From assembly GCF_040954645.1 (NCBI RefSeq), contig NC_092810.1, positions 77,170,160 through 77,234,159 on the forward strand: a stretch of DNA of 64,000 nt, in the 5' to 3' direction. The notes below the pieces were generated by a model. It was not told the DNA's origin. It was given only the letters and a program-made list of their open reading frames with translations, and did no database searches. The position numbers and the translations under genes are program-made. Shown here in pieces: positions 36,285-48,442 of the stretch (its first letter is position 1; each line of letters begins with the position of its first letter). The DNA is from Diabrotica undecimpunctata (lineage: Eukaryota > Arthropoda > Insecta > Coleoptera > Chrysomelidae).

Positions 36285-38924
36285 GATCTAACTTAACCTA
36301 TTGTGAACGTCGCGTTCTGGTCTAATCTAGTGTATTATTGCAAAACGTGACATGTGACAAAAATGTCGCCGAAAGCGTGAAATTTGACGTGAAACGTGAC
36401 GCATGTGACGTAAAACGTGATGCATGAAATCGATCCAATAACTGTGAAGATGTGGCATTATGTCATTTTTGCTGGAGGCCTATGTCTAGCAGCGAACGTA
36501 ACAGGCTCATGTCTATCAGTGGACGTTACCACAATGACATACGTGATTGTATGACATCTCAAACGTCAAAATCGATCCAAGGGTCGTAAAACGTGACCTA
36601 ACGAACTCCTAACCTAACCTAACGTGATCTGACGTAGACCTAACGATATAAAACGTGATGTTTGATCTGACATTCGAGCTAACCTAACGTCTCTGATGGT
36701 GTTCTGATAGTTGTCAGATAGTATCTGATAGTGTTCAGATAGTGGTCAGATAGCCTCTGATGGTGTTCGGATAGTACTCTGATAGTCTCAGATGATGTTC
36801 AGGCTGACAATGAGAACACGGATAGCTACGGCAAATGTGTACCAAAAGACCTATGTCATGGTTAAATAATCATAGACAATGGTATAGATGCAAACAATGT
36901 ATATTTTTTAGAGTTTTTATTTTCTACTTATAATAATTACAAATGTTGATTTTCACCAAATTACAATTATCATTCTACATATTCATTTAACAAATAGCCG
37001 GTCCATTTTCCTGTGGAGATTGCTAAAGCTATAACATTGGTTATGTTTTCCTGTAAATGGACTTTTAAGTCTCAGCTTGTCTTTTACGGACGTGAACCCG
37101 TGGCGCACGTAACGTGACGTGAAGACGTGACGCACGTGAAACGTGACGTGAACGCGTGTCCCACGTAACGTGACGTGTGATACGTGACGTGAACTTTATC
37201 AATTATATTTAATGAGTAATTTGTGACTACCCTCGTAGATAATTAAACTTGGAAAGATAAGAAGACGAATGACTAGCAAAGAGAATAATTTTTGATCAAT
37301 CTCATGCTTTAACTTCTAAATTCTAGCAATTATATTTTATGAGTAATTTGTGACTAACCTCGTATATAATAAAACTTGGAAATCTAACTATATCATAAAA
37401 TATGCTAACGGGAACTCTGACGTCACCGGATGCATCTGCATCCTTTAATCATTTCTCACGGTGGCGTTTCCCTGTCGCAGGAAACATATGCAATTTTATA
37501 AATAGATACAAGGTTAATCGAGCCTGCACACGCTAGTAAAATATATTTTAAAATCAGTTTTAGTTTTACTGCGGATGGATAAACAACGTTTAAATTTTTG
37601 TGTATTCAGTGTGTGAGTTTTTATTAAACCTTGGTGAGTTTATATTTATTTTAGAGAATATTATTTGTTTTATTGTTTTTTATTTATTAATTAGATCTTT
37701 TTTTAATTATAATTATTGAATTTTTAGTAGTTGTGTGTTCGGATTTCCTTTAAAAGCATGCGTTTAGTTGAGAATAGAATTATTTTTCTACTATTCTTGC
37801 TTCTTTTGTTTAAATTTATAAAGCTTAGAGTTAGTAATAGGGCTTATCACGGTTATCCAGTAATTTAGGTGACATTTATACTTTATACGTTTCTTATAAT
37901 CATAACTATTTTAGTTTTGAATACTTTTTTTATTATGATTCTGGTTATTTCCAACGAGCTCTGTTTTTGTTATTTTTTTTTTCTATATTATCCTCTGTAC
38001 TGGTCTACTAGCATACTGATACTGTCATTTTTAAAATTCTTTAGAATCTGGCCTTTTTATTTTTTAATTAGATCTTTTTTTAGTTACAATTATTGCTGTT
38101 TTAGTAGTTGTGTGTTCAGATTTCCTTTAAAAATATGTGTTTAGTTGCGAATAGAAATATTTTTCTACTATTCTTGCGTCTTTTGTTTAAATTTATATAG
38201 TTTAGAGATAGTATTAGGGCTTATCACGTAAGAATAAGTGTGTTGAATCTAATTTTTATATTTTATACTATTAGCCAGTAATTTAGGTGACATTTATACT
38301 TTATACGTTTCTAACAATCATAACTATTTTAGTTATGAATACTTTTTTATTGAGATTCTGCTTATTTCCGACGATCTCTGTTTTTGTTATTTTTTCTATA
38401 TTATCCTCTGTAAACACTCAGTATTGAGCGTCTTTTGTGTTTTAACATAAATTTCACACTGTACTGGTCTTCTAGCATACTGATACTGACATTTTCTTTA
38501 GAATCGGGCCATGATTTACTGATAAAACGTGAGAACTTGATGGTATTATAGCAGTTATCAAGTATGTTTGTGCTAAAAGTGCTGGGGTAGTCAAGATTTT
38601 TGACTGTTATCCGAGGAGTGGGAACTTGATGGTATTATTCAAAGTTATCGAGATTCTTAGTGCTGAACACGTGAGGTAATCATGATTTTCAGATGTTCAT
38701 ATCTAAATTTTCTTTGGTGACGATATCTACGGCTATTGTTGACAACTACCTGATTAATATGTTATGCTATGCCCTTCTCTTTTAAACAAACTTAAAATGG
38801 AAAGCCTGTATATTATGCTTATTGTGTAGGTATTTATTGTACTTGTATTGGCATTGTGCATTTGAGGAGCCTTTTATAATACCATTCAGTTTTCCGTCCG
38901 ACTAAAGTTTACCTTATACCCTGC
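36285..38924. repeat. Right arm of the central inverted repeat of element P
   Basis: Reverse complement of 33362-36001 with very few differences, ending CCTTATACCCTGC at the insertion point of element A. Confidence 0.9.
37497..37639 (+). promoter_or_regulatory. Candidate PolB promoter and first splice donor, right arm
   Basis: TATAAATAG at 37497-37505 is followed about 130 bp later by TTG|GTGAGT (donor at 37634). An acceptor-like TTCTGTTTCAG ends at 53364, just before PolB. If used, the interval that received elements A and B is an intron. This is inference from consensus motifs only. Confidence 0.35.
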
Positions 38925-40402
38925 TGTTGCCGAGAGGCGTCGATCGGGCTAGAATGGCCCGTATCTGGCTCAGCGGACTTCTTGCGGTCCTGGGAATTGG
39001 ACCTGGAGGTAGTGCGGGTGTCTACCATGTTCCTACCTTCCTATTCTTGCGATACGAGTGCAAATGTACAAGATATGTGATATCAAGAGACAAGTGTGTG
39101 ATCTCCTTCGAGAAATATCACAAGTCAATGAGCTCGAGAAAGAATAGGTAACAGCAAATAGTAAAATACGACTCACTAGAGTCGTAGAGATACAAATATG
39201 ACCGATTAGAGTCCAAAATTAATAGAAAAGGGATTGTGTGCACCAATCAAATATGTATATATATATGTGGAATATATGCGACAATAAAACGGCATGTATT
39301 TGGTGTTTCCTTAACTTACGGAAGGAAATACACCGGAATATATATATATCTTATGTTCCTTGACTTACGGAAGAAACATAAGAGAGATACAAGTTATGAA
39401 AAAATAGCAATAATCAAATCAAATATGTATATATATATATGTGGAATATATGCGACAATAAAACGGCATGTATTTGGTGTTTCCTTAACTTACGGAAGGA
39501 AATACACCGGAATATATATATATCTTATGTTCCTTGACTTACGGAAGAAACATAAGAGAGATACAGGTTATGAAAATAGCAATAATAAAATAGCACAAAG
39601 ATAACAAGTAATAAAGGCAGTCAGACGTATTATACGTAAGACTTAAATAATAAGTACGTTTTCAAACGCTAAGTCCTCGTAGAGGTTTCCGTGAGAAATA
39701 TCGTACAACACAATAATATATATATATATAAGAAAAATAGGGCAGACGTATGATACGTGAGACCGTAGTTTTTCAAACAGAAAAATAGCACAATAAAATG
39801 GCAAATATCAAATAAATGTGTACGTATTTCAAACGCTAAGCCTCGTAGAGGTTTCCGTAAGAAATGCCGTACGAAACACAAATAAATATATACGAAAATA
39901 TGTCAAGCGTATGCTAACGTAAGACAATATTTTCAAACAGAAAAATAGCACAATAAAATGGCAAAATATCAAATAAATGCGTACGTTTTCAGACGCTAAG
40001 CCTCGCAGAGGTTTCCGTAAGAAAATCGTACAAAAATGCAATAGAAATCAACAATAAAATCAATATAAAAATGCACACAAATATCAACAATAGCAAATAA
40101 GGTAAGAAATAATAAGGCAGATTCTAGGTGGATGATTAACACCGTACCTAGAGTCTTCAAATACGAGAGCAAGCTCGAACTGGCCGATGATAGAAAATCC
40201 ACCTTCTTTTATACAGAAAAATCCTTTGTCTTTGGGATTATGACGTAGTAAGATGGATTTTCCATAGCATCGGACCAATAGGAAATTTAAATTGTCGAAA
40301 GATTGAAAATATCATTATTTTCAACCAATGGACAATTTTTCCTGTGTGTTTGAGATGTGTCCGGTGCGCCGATTGGCTACTGAATGAGAGCGCCCGGCGA
40401 CA
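38925..40402 (-). repeat. 3' LTR of element A
   Basis: TGTT...GACA ends. It includes a tandem duplication of about 170 bp (39240-39590) and an array of hairpin motifs around CCTCGTAGAGG and TTCCTTAACTTACGGAAGGAA-like palindromes. Minus-strand TATAAAAG at 40206-40213. Confidence 0.93.
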
Positions 40403-40507
40403 TCCCCCCCCTTTGGAAGACTCTAGGTGGTGTCAGTTTTATTTACAATCAAAAGAAGAAATTTACAAGTATATCGTAAGTTTTTACAAGTATATCATAA
40501 TTGTATT

Positions 40508-43500
40508 TTATTCTGTTTCTTCGTTATCCGCGGGTGGTTCGTCCCTGGTTGGAGGAGCAGGTCTGATGTCGTCCACATGGATGGTCCTATTGATGTCCTG
40601 GTCCCGGTGTACCTCGTATGTGTGGTCTCCCAGGACTCTCAGTATTGTGTGGGGACCGGTCCATGTGGGTCCGAAGTTGCCTCGGGTGTGGTTTCTGACT
40701 AGGACCTGTTCTCCTTGGATGAATCGTCTGGCGGGTGGAGCGTTGGGGTTGTCTGGGAAGAGATTTCTAGCGTATACAGTGGCTTTCTGGATGGCTTTGT
40801 TGACTCTTTCTTGTCGCCTAGCCGCTGTGTTGGCCTCTCTTCGTTCCTGTTGACTTTCTTCTGATCGTCTGGGAAGGTAGCCCAATAGGAGTTCTGCGGG
40901 AGTGTCTTGTGTCGCCTCGTTCCTCCGGGTTCGTAGACTGAATATGATGTCGGGAACATATGTATCCCATCGTGGGTCGTCGTTGGATTTGCACCTTGCT
41001 CGAAGTCCCTTTTTGAGTTCTTGTGCCCGTCTTTCCACTGGGTTGGCCCGTTGGTGGTAGATGGGACTGAATTCTGCTTGAATATTGTTTCTCCTCAGGA
41101 ACCTCTCCCAAGCGTCGGTGCGGAATTGGGATCCATTGTCTGTGATTATGGTTGTAGGTTTGCCCCAACGGCTGCACACTTCTTCCTGGAGGAATGCGAT
41201 GACTTCCCTGGATTTGGCGGTCTGGACGCATCGGAACTCTACCCAGTTGCTTAGACAGTCTGTTGCCAGGAGGATGAATCTGTTGTGTGTTCCTCTGGCT
41301 GCTGGGTATGGTCCTAGTACGTCAAAGGAGACTCGTTCCCATGGGTTGTTGGGCTCTCTCGGGATGATTGGTGCTGTTGGTTGTTTGGCTGCTGCTTTTG
41401 TCGTAGCGCAGGTGATGCAGGATCTGACGTGGTTCCGGACTTCCTTGGACAGTGTTGGCCAGTAGTATAGGCGTTTTATGGTCCGGATGGTTTCGTCCTG
41501 TCCCGGGTGATTTGCTTCGTCTGAATCGTGGTAGGTTTTCATCACTTCTTTTCGGTATGATGGTAGCACTACCAGTGCTTTGTAGTCTGGGTTTCCTACG
41601 TAGTATGCGGCATCGTCTATTATCGTGAATTCTCGGAGGAAGTTTGTTTCAACTTCGTTCCTTGGTCCTCTCTCTGTGATCTTTTGAAAGCGTCGTCGGA
41701 AGCGTATCATTGCCTGGTTATGGGTATGGCTTCTTCGTATTTTATCTTGTAATGGCAAGTCTGTGAGATCGTCCAGGAGTGGGTCGTTTTCGCCTTCTTC
41801 TACATCTTCCAGCATACATAGCAAGGGAAAGGGGTCCTCAGTTTCGTTTGCCTTATGTGTCGGCCAGCTAAGGCGGTTTACTTCCTCGTCTGTTTCGTCT
41901 TGTTCGTTTCTTTCGTCTTCGTCAGATGGGTTTCTTGATAGGTGGTCAGGAAGTTCGTTTTCCTTGCCTGGAATGTGGTGGATAGTGAAGTTGAATTCCT
42001 GAAGGAGTAGTGCCCATCGTGATAATTTCGCTTTGTCCTCTTTGAATCGGTTGAGCCATAGGAGGGCTTGGCTGTCTGTATATAACGTAAAGTGCTGGTC
42101 TTGTAGAAAATGCTTAAATTTTTTGAGGGCCCACACCAGTGCAAGGCATTCCTTTTCATTGATGTGGTACCGTTTCTCTGCTGCTTTTAGTTTTGTGGAG
42201 GCGTAGGCGATGACTTGTTTGTCCTCGGGTGTCCCTTGGAACAGTACTGCTCCCATGCCGAGGTCGGATGCGTCTGTTTGAAGGCTGAATGGTTTGGTGG
42301 CATCAGGTCTGTGTAGGTGTAGTTGTCCTTCGATCGCTGTTTTGATGTGATTGAAGGAATTTTCTGCTGCTTGTGACCATTTCATCCTTCGTTTGTTCCC
42401 TGCCGTAAGATCTGTGAGTGGTGTGACGATCTCTGCGAATCGAGGTATGAAGTCCCTCAACCAATTGGCTGTTCCAATAAAACTTCGCAGTTGTTTCATG
42501 GTTTTAGGAGTGTTGAATCCTCTTATCTTCTCGACGTGTTTTCCCAAGGGTTGTGTGTCTGTTGATGTGATTTTGTGTCCCAGGTATTCCAGCTCGTTGG
42601 AGGCAAATCTGCATTTTTTGAGGGATGCCTATAATCCGTGGGTGCGAAGTCGTTCTAGCACTAGGTGGAGGTGTTTTTGGTGTTGGTCCCAGTCCTTCGA
42701 GAAAATGATGATGTCATCCATGTATACTTTTATGAACTCATCGATGTAACCAGCGAAGACAGTTGTTACAAGTTTTTGAAATACGGCTGGTCCATTTTTC
42801 AGTCCAAAAGGCATCACTACAAACTCGTAGGCTGATCCGTCTGGTAGGCTAAATGCAGTTTTCGGGCTGGAATCTTTGTGTAGTGGGACTTGCCAAAATC
42901 CGCTTTTTAAGTCCAACGTGGTGAAGATCTGTGCTGTACCAATTTCCTTTATGCTATCATGAATAGGAGGCATGCTGGAGGCTTCGTCGACCGTGATGTC
43001 GTTCAGTTTCCTGTAGTCCACGCAGAAACGAGGGGCACCATCTTTTTTGGTTACAATAACCACCGGGCTATTGTATGGAGATTTGCTGGGTCGGATGACC
43101 CCGGCGGCTAACATCTCTCCTACCTCTCGGAACATCGTCTTTTTCTTCTCCGTGGAGTACTTATAGGGTTTGACATTGATCGGTCGGTTGTCTGTGACTT
43201 GGATTTCCATTTCCGTTGCTTTTGTGGTCGGTTGGCGTAGACGGTCGTCGAATACGTCGTTGTACTCTTTTATCAGGTTCTTTATCGTCTCGAAGGCGAA
43301 GGGTGGAGCCTGATGTGTTTCCAGTGTTTGAGTTGTGGGATGTGGTTTATTTTGGTTCTTCCAGTAGAGTGTGGATCTGCTGGCGGTGCCTACGTGTAAA
43401 CATTTTCGGGGAATATCTACGTTGGCTTCCTCTTGTATTAACCAGGGCATCCCGAGTACAACGTCATGATGTAGATTCTCCATTACTGTGCAGTTGACGG

Positions 43501-43870
43501 TGGTGGAGAAGTTGTCCATAAGTATTTCGACATTGGCAGTCCCTATGCTGTGGGACGTGCTGTCCGTGCACGCCAGCTGTATCGTTCCTGGTCGAGATTG
43601 CAGGTCCCTTCTTTGGATCAGCCTCTGGTGTACAAAATTTCCGGAGGCTCCGGTGTCGATCAATATCTTTACTCGGTGTTGTTTGATCCTTGCATCAAGA
43701 GTGGGTAGGCCTGCAGTCTTCGATCGTAGGTGGATAGGGTTCAGCTGGGGCACCATTTCATCAACAGGGCTTAGTTGGTGCCCCTGTTGGAGTTTTCCGG
43801 CTGCTGATTTTGTTGAGGTCGGTTCTGGTTGTTGTTCTGTTGATTCCTGGGTGGGTTCCTGCTTCGCCAT
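40508..43870 (-). pseudogene. Pol of element A, one nonsense codon
   Basis: Protease (IDTGASGNFVH), RT (FCVDYRKLNDITVDEA, LDLKSGFWQVPL, catalytic VYMDDIIIFS), RNase H (TDASDLGMGAVLF, YTDSQALLWL), integrase (HDSDEANHPGQDETIRTIKR, C-x2-C, SFDVLGPYPA, ITDNGSQF, NPVERRAQELKK) and a GPY/F-like C-terminus (WTGPHTILRVLGDHTYEVH). TAG at 42629-42631 lies where element B has TGG, between RT and RNase H. The frame overlaps the end of gag by about 30 codons in the -1 register. About 80 per cent similar to element B pol by eye. Confidence 0.92.
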
Positions 43871-44691
43871 TCGTTTATTGTCTCGGATTGTCGAGGTGGT
43901 TGGTTGTCGTGTCTTGGAGGTGGTCTTCCGCCGTGTATGTGTTGCGCGTCACCTTCCATCTCTCTGGCTATGGTTCTAAGCTCGTTTTCCGTCTTTGGCA
44001 TTGCTAGTCTCAGGCAGATTCGGATTTGAGGTAGCAGTTGGTTGGCTATTACTCTGCAGCGTTGTTCTTCTGGTATGTCTGGTAGTAGTCTGTTGAACAG
44101 GGCTGCTTTCCTCGTGACAAACTCTTCTGCAGGTTCGTTTTTCTGTATCTATCCATAGAGTTTTACGGTTAGGGCTGATAGTAGGTTTGGATCGTCGAAT
44201 TTTTCCAAAAAACGAGTCTTAAATGTCATATAGCCTATCCCGGCTGTATTGTGACTCTCCGCCCATGTTCGTGCTTCTCCTTGGAATGAATTGGCCGTCA
44301 GGTAGTCCACCCAGTCATCTTCTTCGACTTCAAATTTTGTGAGGAATTCTTCTGCTCTGGCTAGGAATTGTCTTGGAATTTCCGTTTCACGTCCTTCGAA
44401 TTTGGGAGGTTTGGATGTCCAAATCCTTGGCGGGCTAGGTCCGGTTGTGGGTCGTGAGACGGATAGTGTCGTCAGGGCTGACAGGAGTGCGTTCATCCAT
44501 GCCTCTGGAGCTGGTTGTTGTTGTTCCTGGCTTGTAGATGGCCTTCCTGTCTGGGTCGTGGTTTCGGTTTTGGTTTGTTGGGCGCCATGTTGCCGAGAGG
44601 CGTCGATCGGGCTAGAATGGCCCGTATCTGGCTCAGCGGACTTCTTGCGGTCCTGGGAATTGGACCTGGAGGTAGTGCGGGTGTCTACCAT
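43771..44691 (-). pseudogene. Gag of element A, one nonsense codon, starts inside the LTR
   Basis: The ATG at 44691 lies 104 nt inside the 5' LTR; the frame runs through the LTR end and the primer-binding site, then through a Gag domain (FEGRETEIPRQFLARAEEFL, FKTRFLEKFDDPNLLSALTVKLYG) to a basic Q/N/R-rich C-terminus (QPENSNRGTN). TAG at 44149-44151 replaces the CAG present in element B. No zinc knuckle is seen; the basic tail probably binds RNA. Confidence 0.88.
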
Positions 44692-46069
44692 GTTCCTACC
44701 TTCTTATTCTTGCGATACGAGTGCAAATGTACAAGATATGTGATATCAAGAGACAAGTGTGTGATCTCCTTCGAGAAATATCACAAGTCAATGAGCTCGA
44801 GAAAGAATAGGTAACAGCAAATAGTAAAATACGACTCACTAGAGTCGTAGAGATACAAATATGACCGATTAGAGTCCAAAATTAATAGAAAAGGGATTGT
44901 GTGCACCAATCAAATATGTATATATATATGTGGAATATATGCGACAATAAAACGGCATGTATTTGGTGTTTCCTTAACTTACGGAAGGAAATACACCGGA
45001 ATATATATATATATCTTATGTTCCTTGACTTACGGAAGAAACATAAGAGAGATACAAGTTATGAAAAAATAGCAATAATCAAATCAAATATGTATATATA
45101 TATATGTGGAATATATGCGACAATAAAACGGCATGTATTTGGTGTTTCCTTAACTTACGGAAGGAAATACACCGGAATATATATATATCTTATGTTCCTT
45201 GACTTACGGAAGAAACATAAGAGAGATACAGGTTATGAAAATAGCAATAATAAAATAGCACAAAGATAACAAGTAATAAAGGCAGTCAGACGTATTATAC
45301 GTAAGACTTAAATAATAAGTACGTTTTCAAACGCTAAGTCCTCGTAGAGGTTTCCGTGAGAAATATCGTACAACACAATAATATATATATATATATAAGA
45401 AAAATAGGGCAGACGTATGATACGTGAGACCGTAGTTTTTCAAACAGAAAAATAGCACAATAAAATGGCAAATATCAAATAAATGTGTACGTATTTCAAA
45501 CGCTAAGCCTCGTAGAGGTTTCCGTAAGAAATGCCGTACGAAACACAAATAAATATATACGAAAATATGTCAAGCGTATGCTAACGTAAGACAATATTTT
45601 CAAACAGAAAAATAGCACAATAAAATGGCAAAATATCAAATAAATGCGTACGTTTTCAGACGCTAAGCTTCGCAGAGGTTTCCGTAAGAAAATCGTACAA
45701 AAATGCAATAGAAATCAACAATAAAATCAATATAAAAATGCACACAAATATCAACAATAGCAAATAAGGTAAGAAATAATAAGGCAGATTCTAGGTGGAT
45801 GATTAACACCGTACCTAGAGTCTTCAAATACGAGAGCAAGCTCGAACTGGCCGATGATAGAAAATCCACCTTCTTTTATACAGAAAAATCCTTTGTCTTT
45901 GGGATTATGACGTAGTAAGACGGATTTTCCATAGCATCGGACCAATAGGAAATTTAAATTGTCGAAAGATTGAAAATATCATTATTTTCAACCAATGGAC
46001 AATTTTTCCTGTGTGTTTGAGATGTGTCCGGTGCGCCGATTGGCTACTGAATGAGAGCGCCCGGCGACA
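44588..46069 (-). repeat. 5' LTR of element A
   Basis: Matches the 3' LTR with roughly three or four substitutions and small TA-length changes. TATAAAAG at 45873-45880 on the minus strand. Its last 104 nt encode the Gag N-terminus. Confidence 0.93.
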
Positions 46070-46074
46070 CTGCA

Positions 46075-47634
46075 TGTTCTCGTGCGCTTGCATTAACTGG
46101 CCAATCGGCGTACGGGCAACACCTCCTGACATGAAAAAAATTGTTCATTGGTTGGAATAAAGCTTGTTCCAGCCTTTGAGCAATTTAAAATTTACCATTG
46201 GCCGATTTGTACGGAAAGTCCACTTTCCTACGTCATAATCCCCTAAACAAAGGATTTTCGTGTATAAAAGAAGGTGGATTTTCTGTAGTCGGCCAGTTCG
46301 AGCTCACCCTCGTATTTAAGACTCTAGGTTCGGTGCCAGTCATCCACCTAGAATCTGACTTTTTATTTCTACCATATATTTTTGCTATTATTGTTGATAT
46401 TTGTGCATTTTTGATATATATATATTGTCTGTGCTATTTTTGTACTTTCTACTGTGGTATTTCTTTTAGATCACGCACAGAGAAAGTGCCCATTTTATAT
46501 TTGCTATTTTATTATTGCATTTATTTGATTATTTGATTATTTTGAATATATTTGCTGCGATATTTCTCTAGAGGATCATACGCTCAAGTATATTCCCATT
46601 TTTGCCTTTTTCTGCTGTGGTATTTCTTTTAAGATCACGCACAGAGAAAAATACTTATTTGTTGCTATTTTATTATTGCATTTATTTGATTATTTGATTA
46701 TTTGAATATATTTGCTGCGATATTTCTCTAGAGGATCATACGCTCAAGTATATTCCCATTTTTGCCTTTTTCTGCTGTGGTATTTCTTTTAAGATCACGC
46801 ACAGAGAAAAATACTTATTTGTTGCTATTTTATTGTTGCACTGCTTTGATTTACTTTAAATATAATTGTTGCGATATTTCTCCCGTAGATCATACGCTCA
46901 AATATATTCTCATTTGCTATTTTATTATTGCCTTTGTGTTTTGAATATATATCTGATGCGATATTTCTCTTAGAAGATCACACGCTTCATATATTCTCTT
47001 TATTGCTATTTTATGATTGTATTTCTTTTATTTGTCGTTTAAATACATTCATTGCGACATCTCTTCTCACGGAGACCATACGCTCTGAAGTATTTACATT
47101 TACTTGTGATCTCCTTCCGTAAGTTAAGGAGACACAAGAAATTTTCGAGAATTCCTTCCGTAAGTTAAGGAATCTCTCAAACTGCCGTTTTACTGTTGCA
47201 TCTTTATTTCTTTTATGTTATTTGTGTAAATATTGTTTATTTCATCTTCTGTCGTGCAGATAACGCTTTAGTGGGATTTCTACTACGTAGATCAAGCACA
47301 GAAAAGACGTTTGCACCCAATATTTCAAACTTACTTCTCGTTTTGCACACATACAATTATATTTTTATATGTACATTATCTGCGAGGTTTGCTGTGGTAT
47401 TTTACTGTGTTAATCACGCACTACAAACCTCTGATTCTGGAATTGTGACAGTTTTTCTATCGAAAAACATACACGACTCCACCTACCTCGTCCAGCATCT
47501 ACCTCTGAACCACTATTTGTTCCGTGAAGAATGGTGGACACTCGAGGAACAAGTAGGTCCAATTCCACGGACCGCAAGAAGCCCGTAGAGCCGGAGATAA
47601 GCCAAGCAGCCTCCCTCCACGCCTCTCGGCAACA
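46075..47634 (+). repeat. 5' LTR of element B
   Basis: 1560 bp. Contains TATAAAAG at 46263-46270, then about ten diverged hairpin units of the type GCGATATTTCTC...GATCATACGC, including a tandem duplication of about 165 bp (about 46545-46840), and the Gag start at 47531. Confidence 0.95.
46263..46270 (+). promoter_or_regulatory. TATA box of element B
   Basis: TATAAAAG inside a block (GTATAAAAGAAGGTGGATTT) also present in the LTR of element A, the best conserved noncoding stretch between the two families. Confidence 0.7.
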
Positions 47635-48442
47635 TGGCGCCCAACCACACAAACACGAATCCACGACCCAAGCTCAGCAAGCAGGCCAATCATCCACGAG
47701 CCAGGAACAACAGCCCAACCCTGAGACATGGATGACGACCCTATTACAAGCCCTGACGGCCCTCTCAGTAGCTCAACCCGCAACTGCAAACAAACCAAGG
47801 ATATGGACCTCCAAACCACCAAGGTTCGAAGGAAGAGAGACCGAAATCCCAGGACAATTCCTATCAAAAGCAGAAGAATTCCTAACCTACCACGAAGTAG
47901 ACGAAACCGACTGGATCGACTACCTGATAGCAAACTCACTACACGGAGAAGCACGGTTATGGGCAGAGAGTCAAGGTACAGCCGAGATAGGCTACCAGAC
48001 ATTTAAGACTCGCTTCCTAGAGAAGTACGACGACCCAGCACTTTTATCCGCCCTAACCGTAAAGCTATATGGACAGAACCAGGACAAAGAACCAGCAGAG
48101 GAATTCGTCACCCGAAAAGCAGCCCTCTTTAGACGCCTCCTACCAGACATCCCGGAAGATCAAAGATGCAGAGTAATTGCCAATCAACTGTTACCACAAA
48201 TTAGAATCTGTTTAAGAATCGGGATGCCCACAACAGAGGACAGCCTAAGACGAATTGCGAGAGAAATGGAAAGCGACGCCCAACATTTAAGTCACAGAAA
48301 GCCGGAGAAACAAGAACATCAACAACCACCCAGGCGTTCCGAGACGATAAATGAATGGCGAAACCGCAATCCACATAGAAACCACAACAACCGCCAACAA
48401 GACAACCAGAGGCCGGAAAACTCCAACAGGGGCTCCAATTAA
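47531..48442 (+). CDS. gag: Gag of element B
   Basis: 303 residues. Residues 1-34 are encoded by the 5' LTR and the next few by the primer-binding site (R-Q-H-G-A-Q). Element A has the same arrangement with amino-acid differences spread through this stretch, which supports translation of it. Residues about 90-180 form the Gag core (FEGRETEIPGQFLSKAEEFL, WIDYLIANSLHGEARLWAE, FKTRFLEKYDDPALLSALT), 180-240 a second helical part (LLPDIPEDQRCRVIANQLLP), and the rest a basic Arg/Asn/Gln tail. It would assemble virus-like particles in the cytoplasm. The last codons overlap pol in the -1 frame at GGAAAAC (48415-48421), a candidate frameshift site. Confidence 0.9.
   Translation: MVDTRGTSRSNSTDRKKPVEPEISQAASLHASRQHGAQPHKHESTTQAQQAGQSSTSQEQQPNPETWMTTLLQALTALSVAQPATANKPRIWTSKPPRFEGRETEIPGQFLSKAEEFLTYHEVDETDWIDYLIANSLHGEARLWAESQGTAEIGYQTFKTRFLEKYDDPALLSALTVKLYGQNQDKEPAEEFVTRKAALFRRLLPDIPEDQRCRVIANQLLPQIRICLRIGMPTTEDSLRRIAREMESDAQHLSHRKPEKQEHQQPPRRSETINEWRNRNPHRNHNNRQQDNQRPENSNRGSN

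Larger units (their letters stand above)
38921..46073 (-). mobile_element. LTR retrotransposon A (Ty3/Gypsy), TSD CTGC
   Basis: LTRs 38925-40402 and 44588-46069 (1478 and 1482 bp, differing at a few bases and in TA-repeat length), minus orientation, primer site TGGCGCCCAAC at 44577-44587, purine tract complementary to CCCCCCCCTTT at 40404-40413. CTGC is duplicated at 38921-38924 and 46070-46073. Gag and pol are complete apart from one nonsense codon each. It sits in the right arm of element P. Confidence 0.93.
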
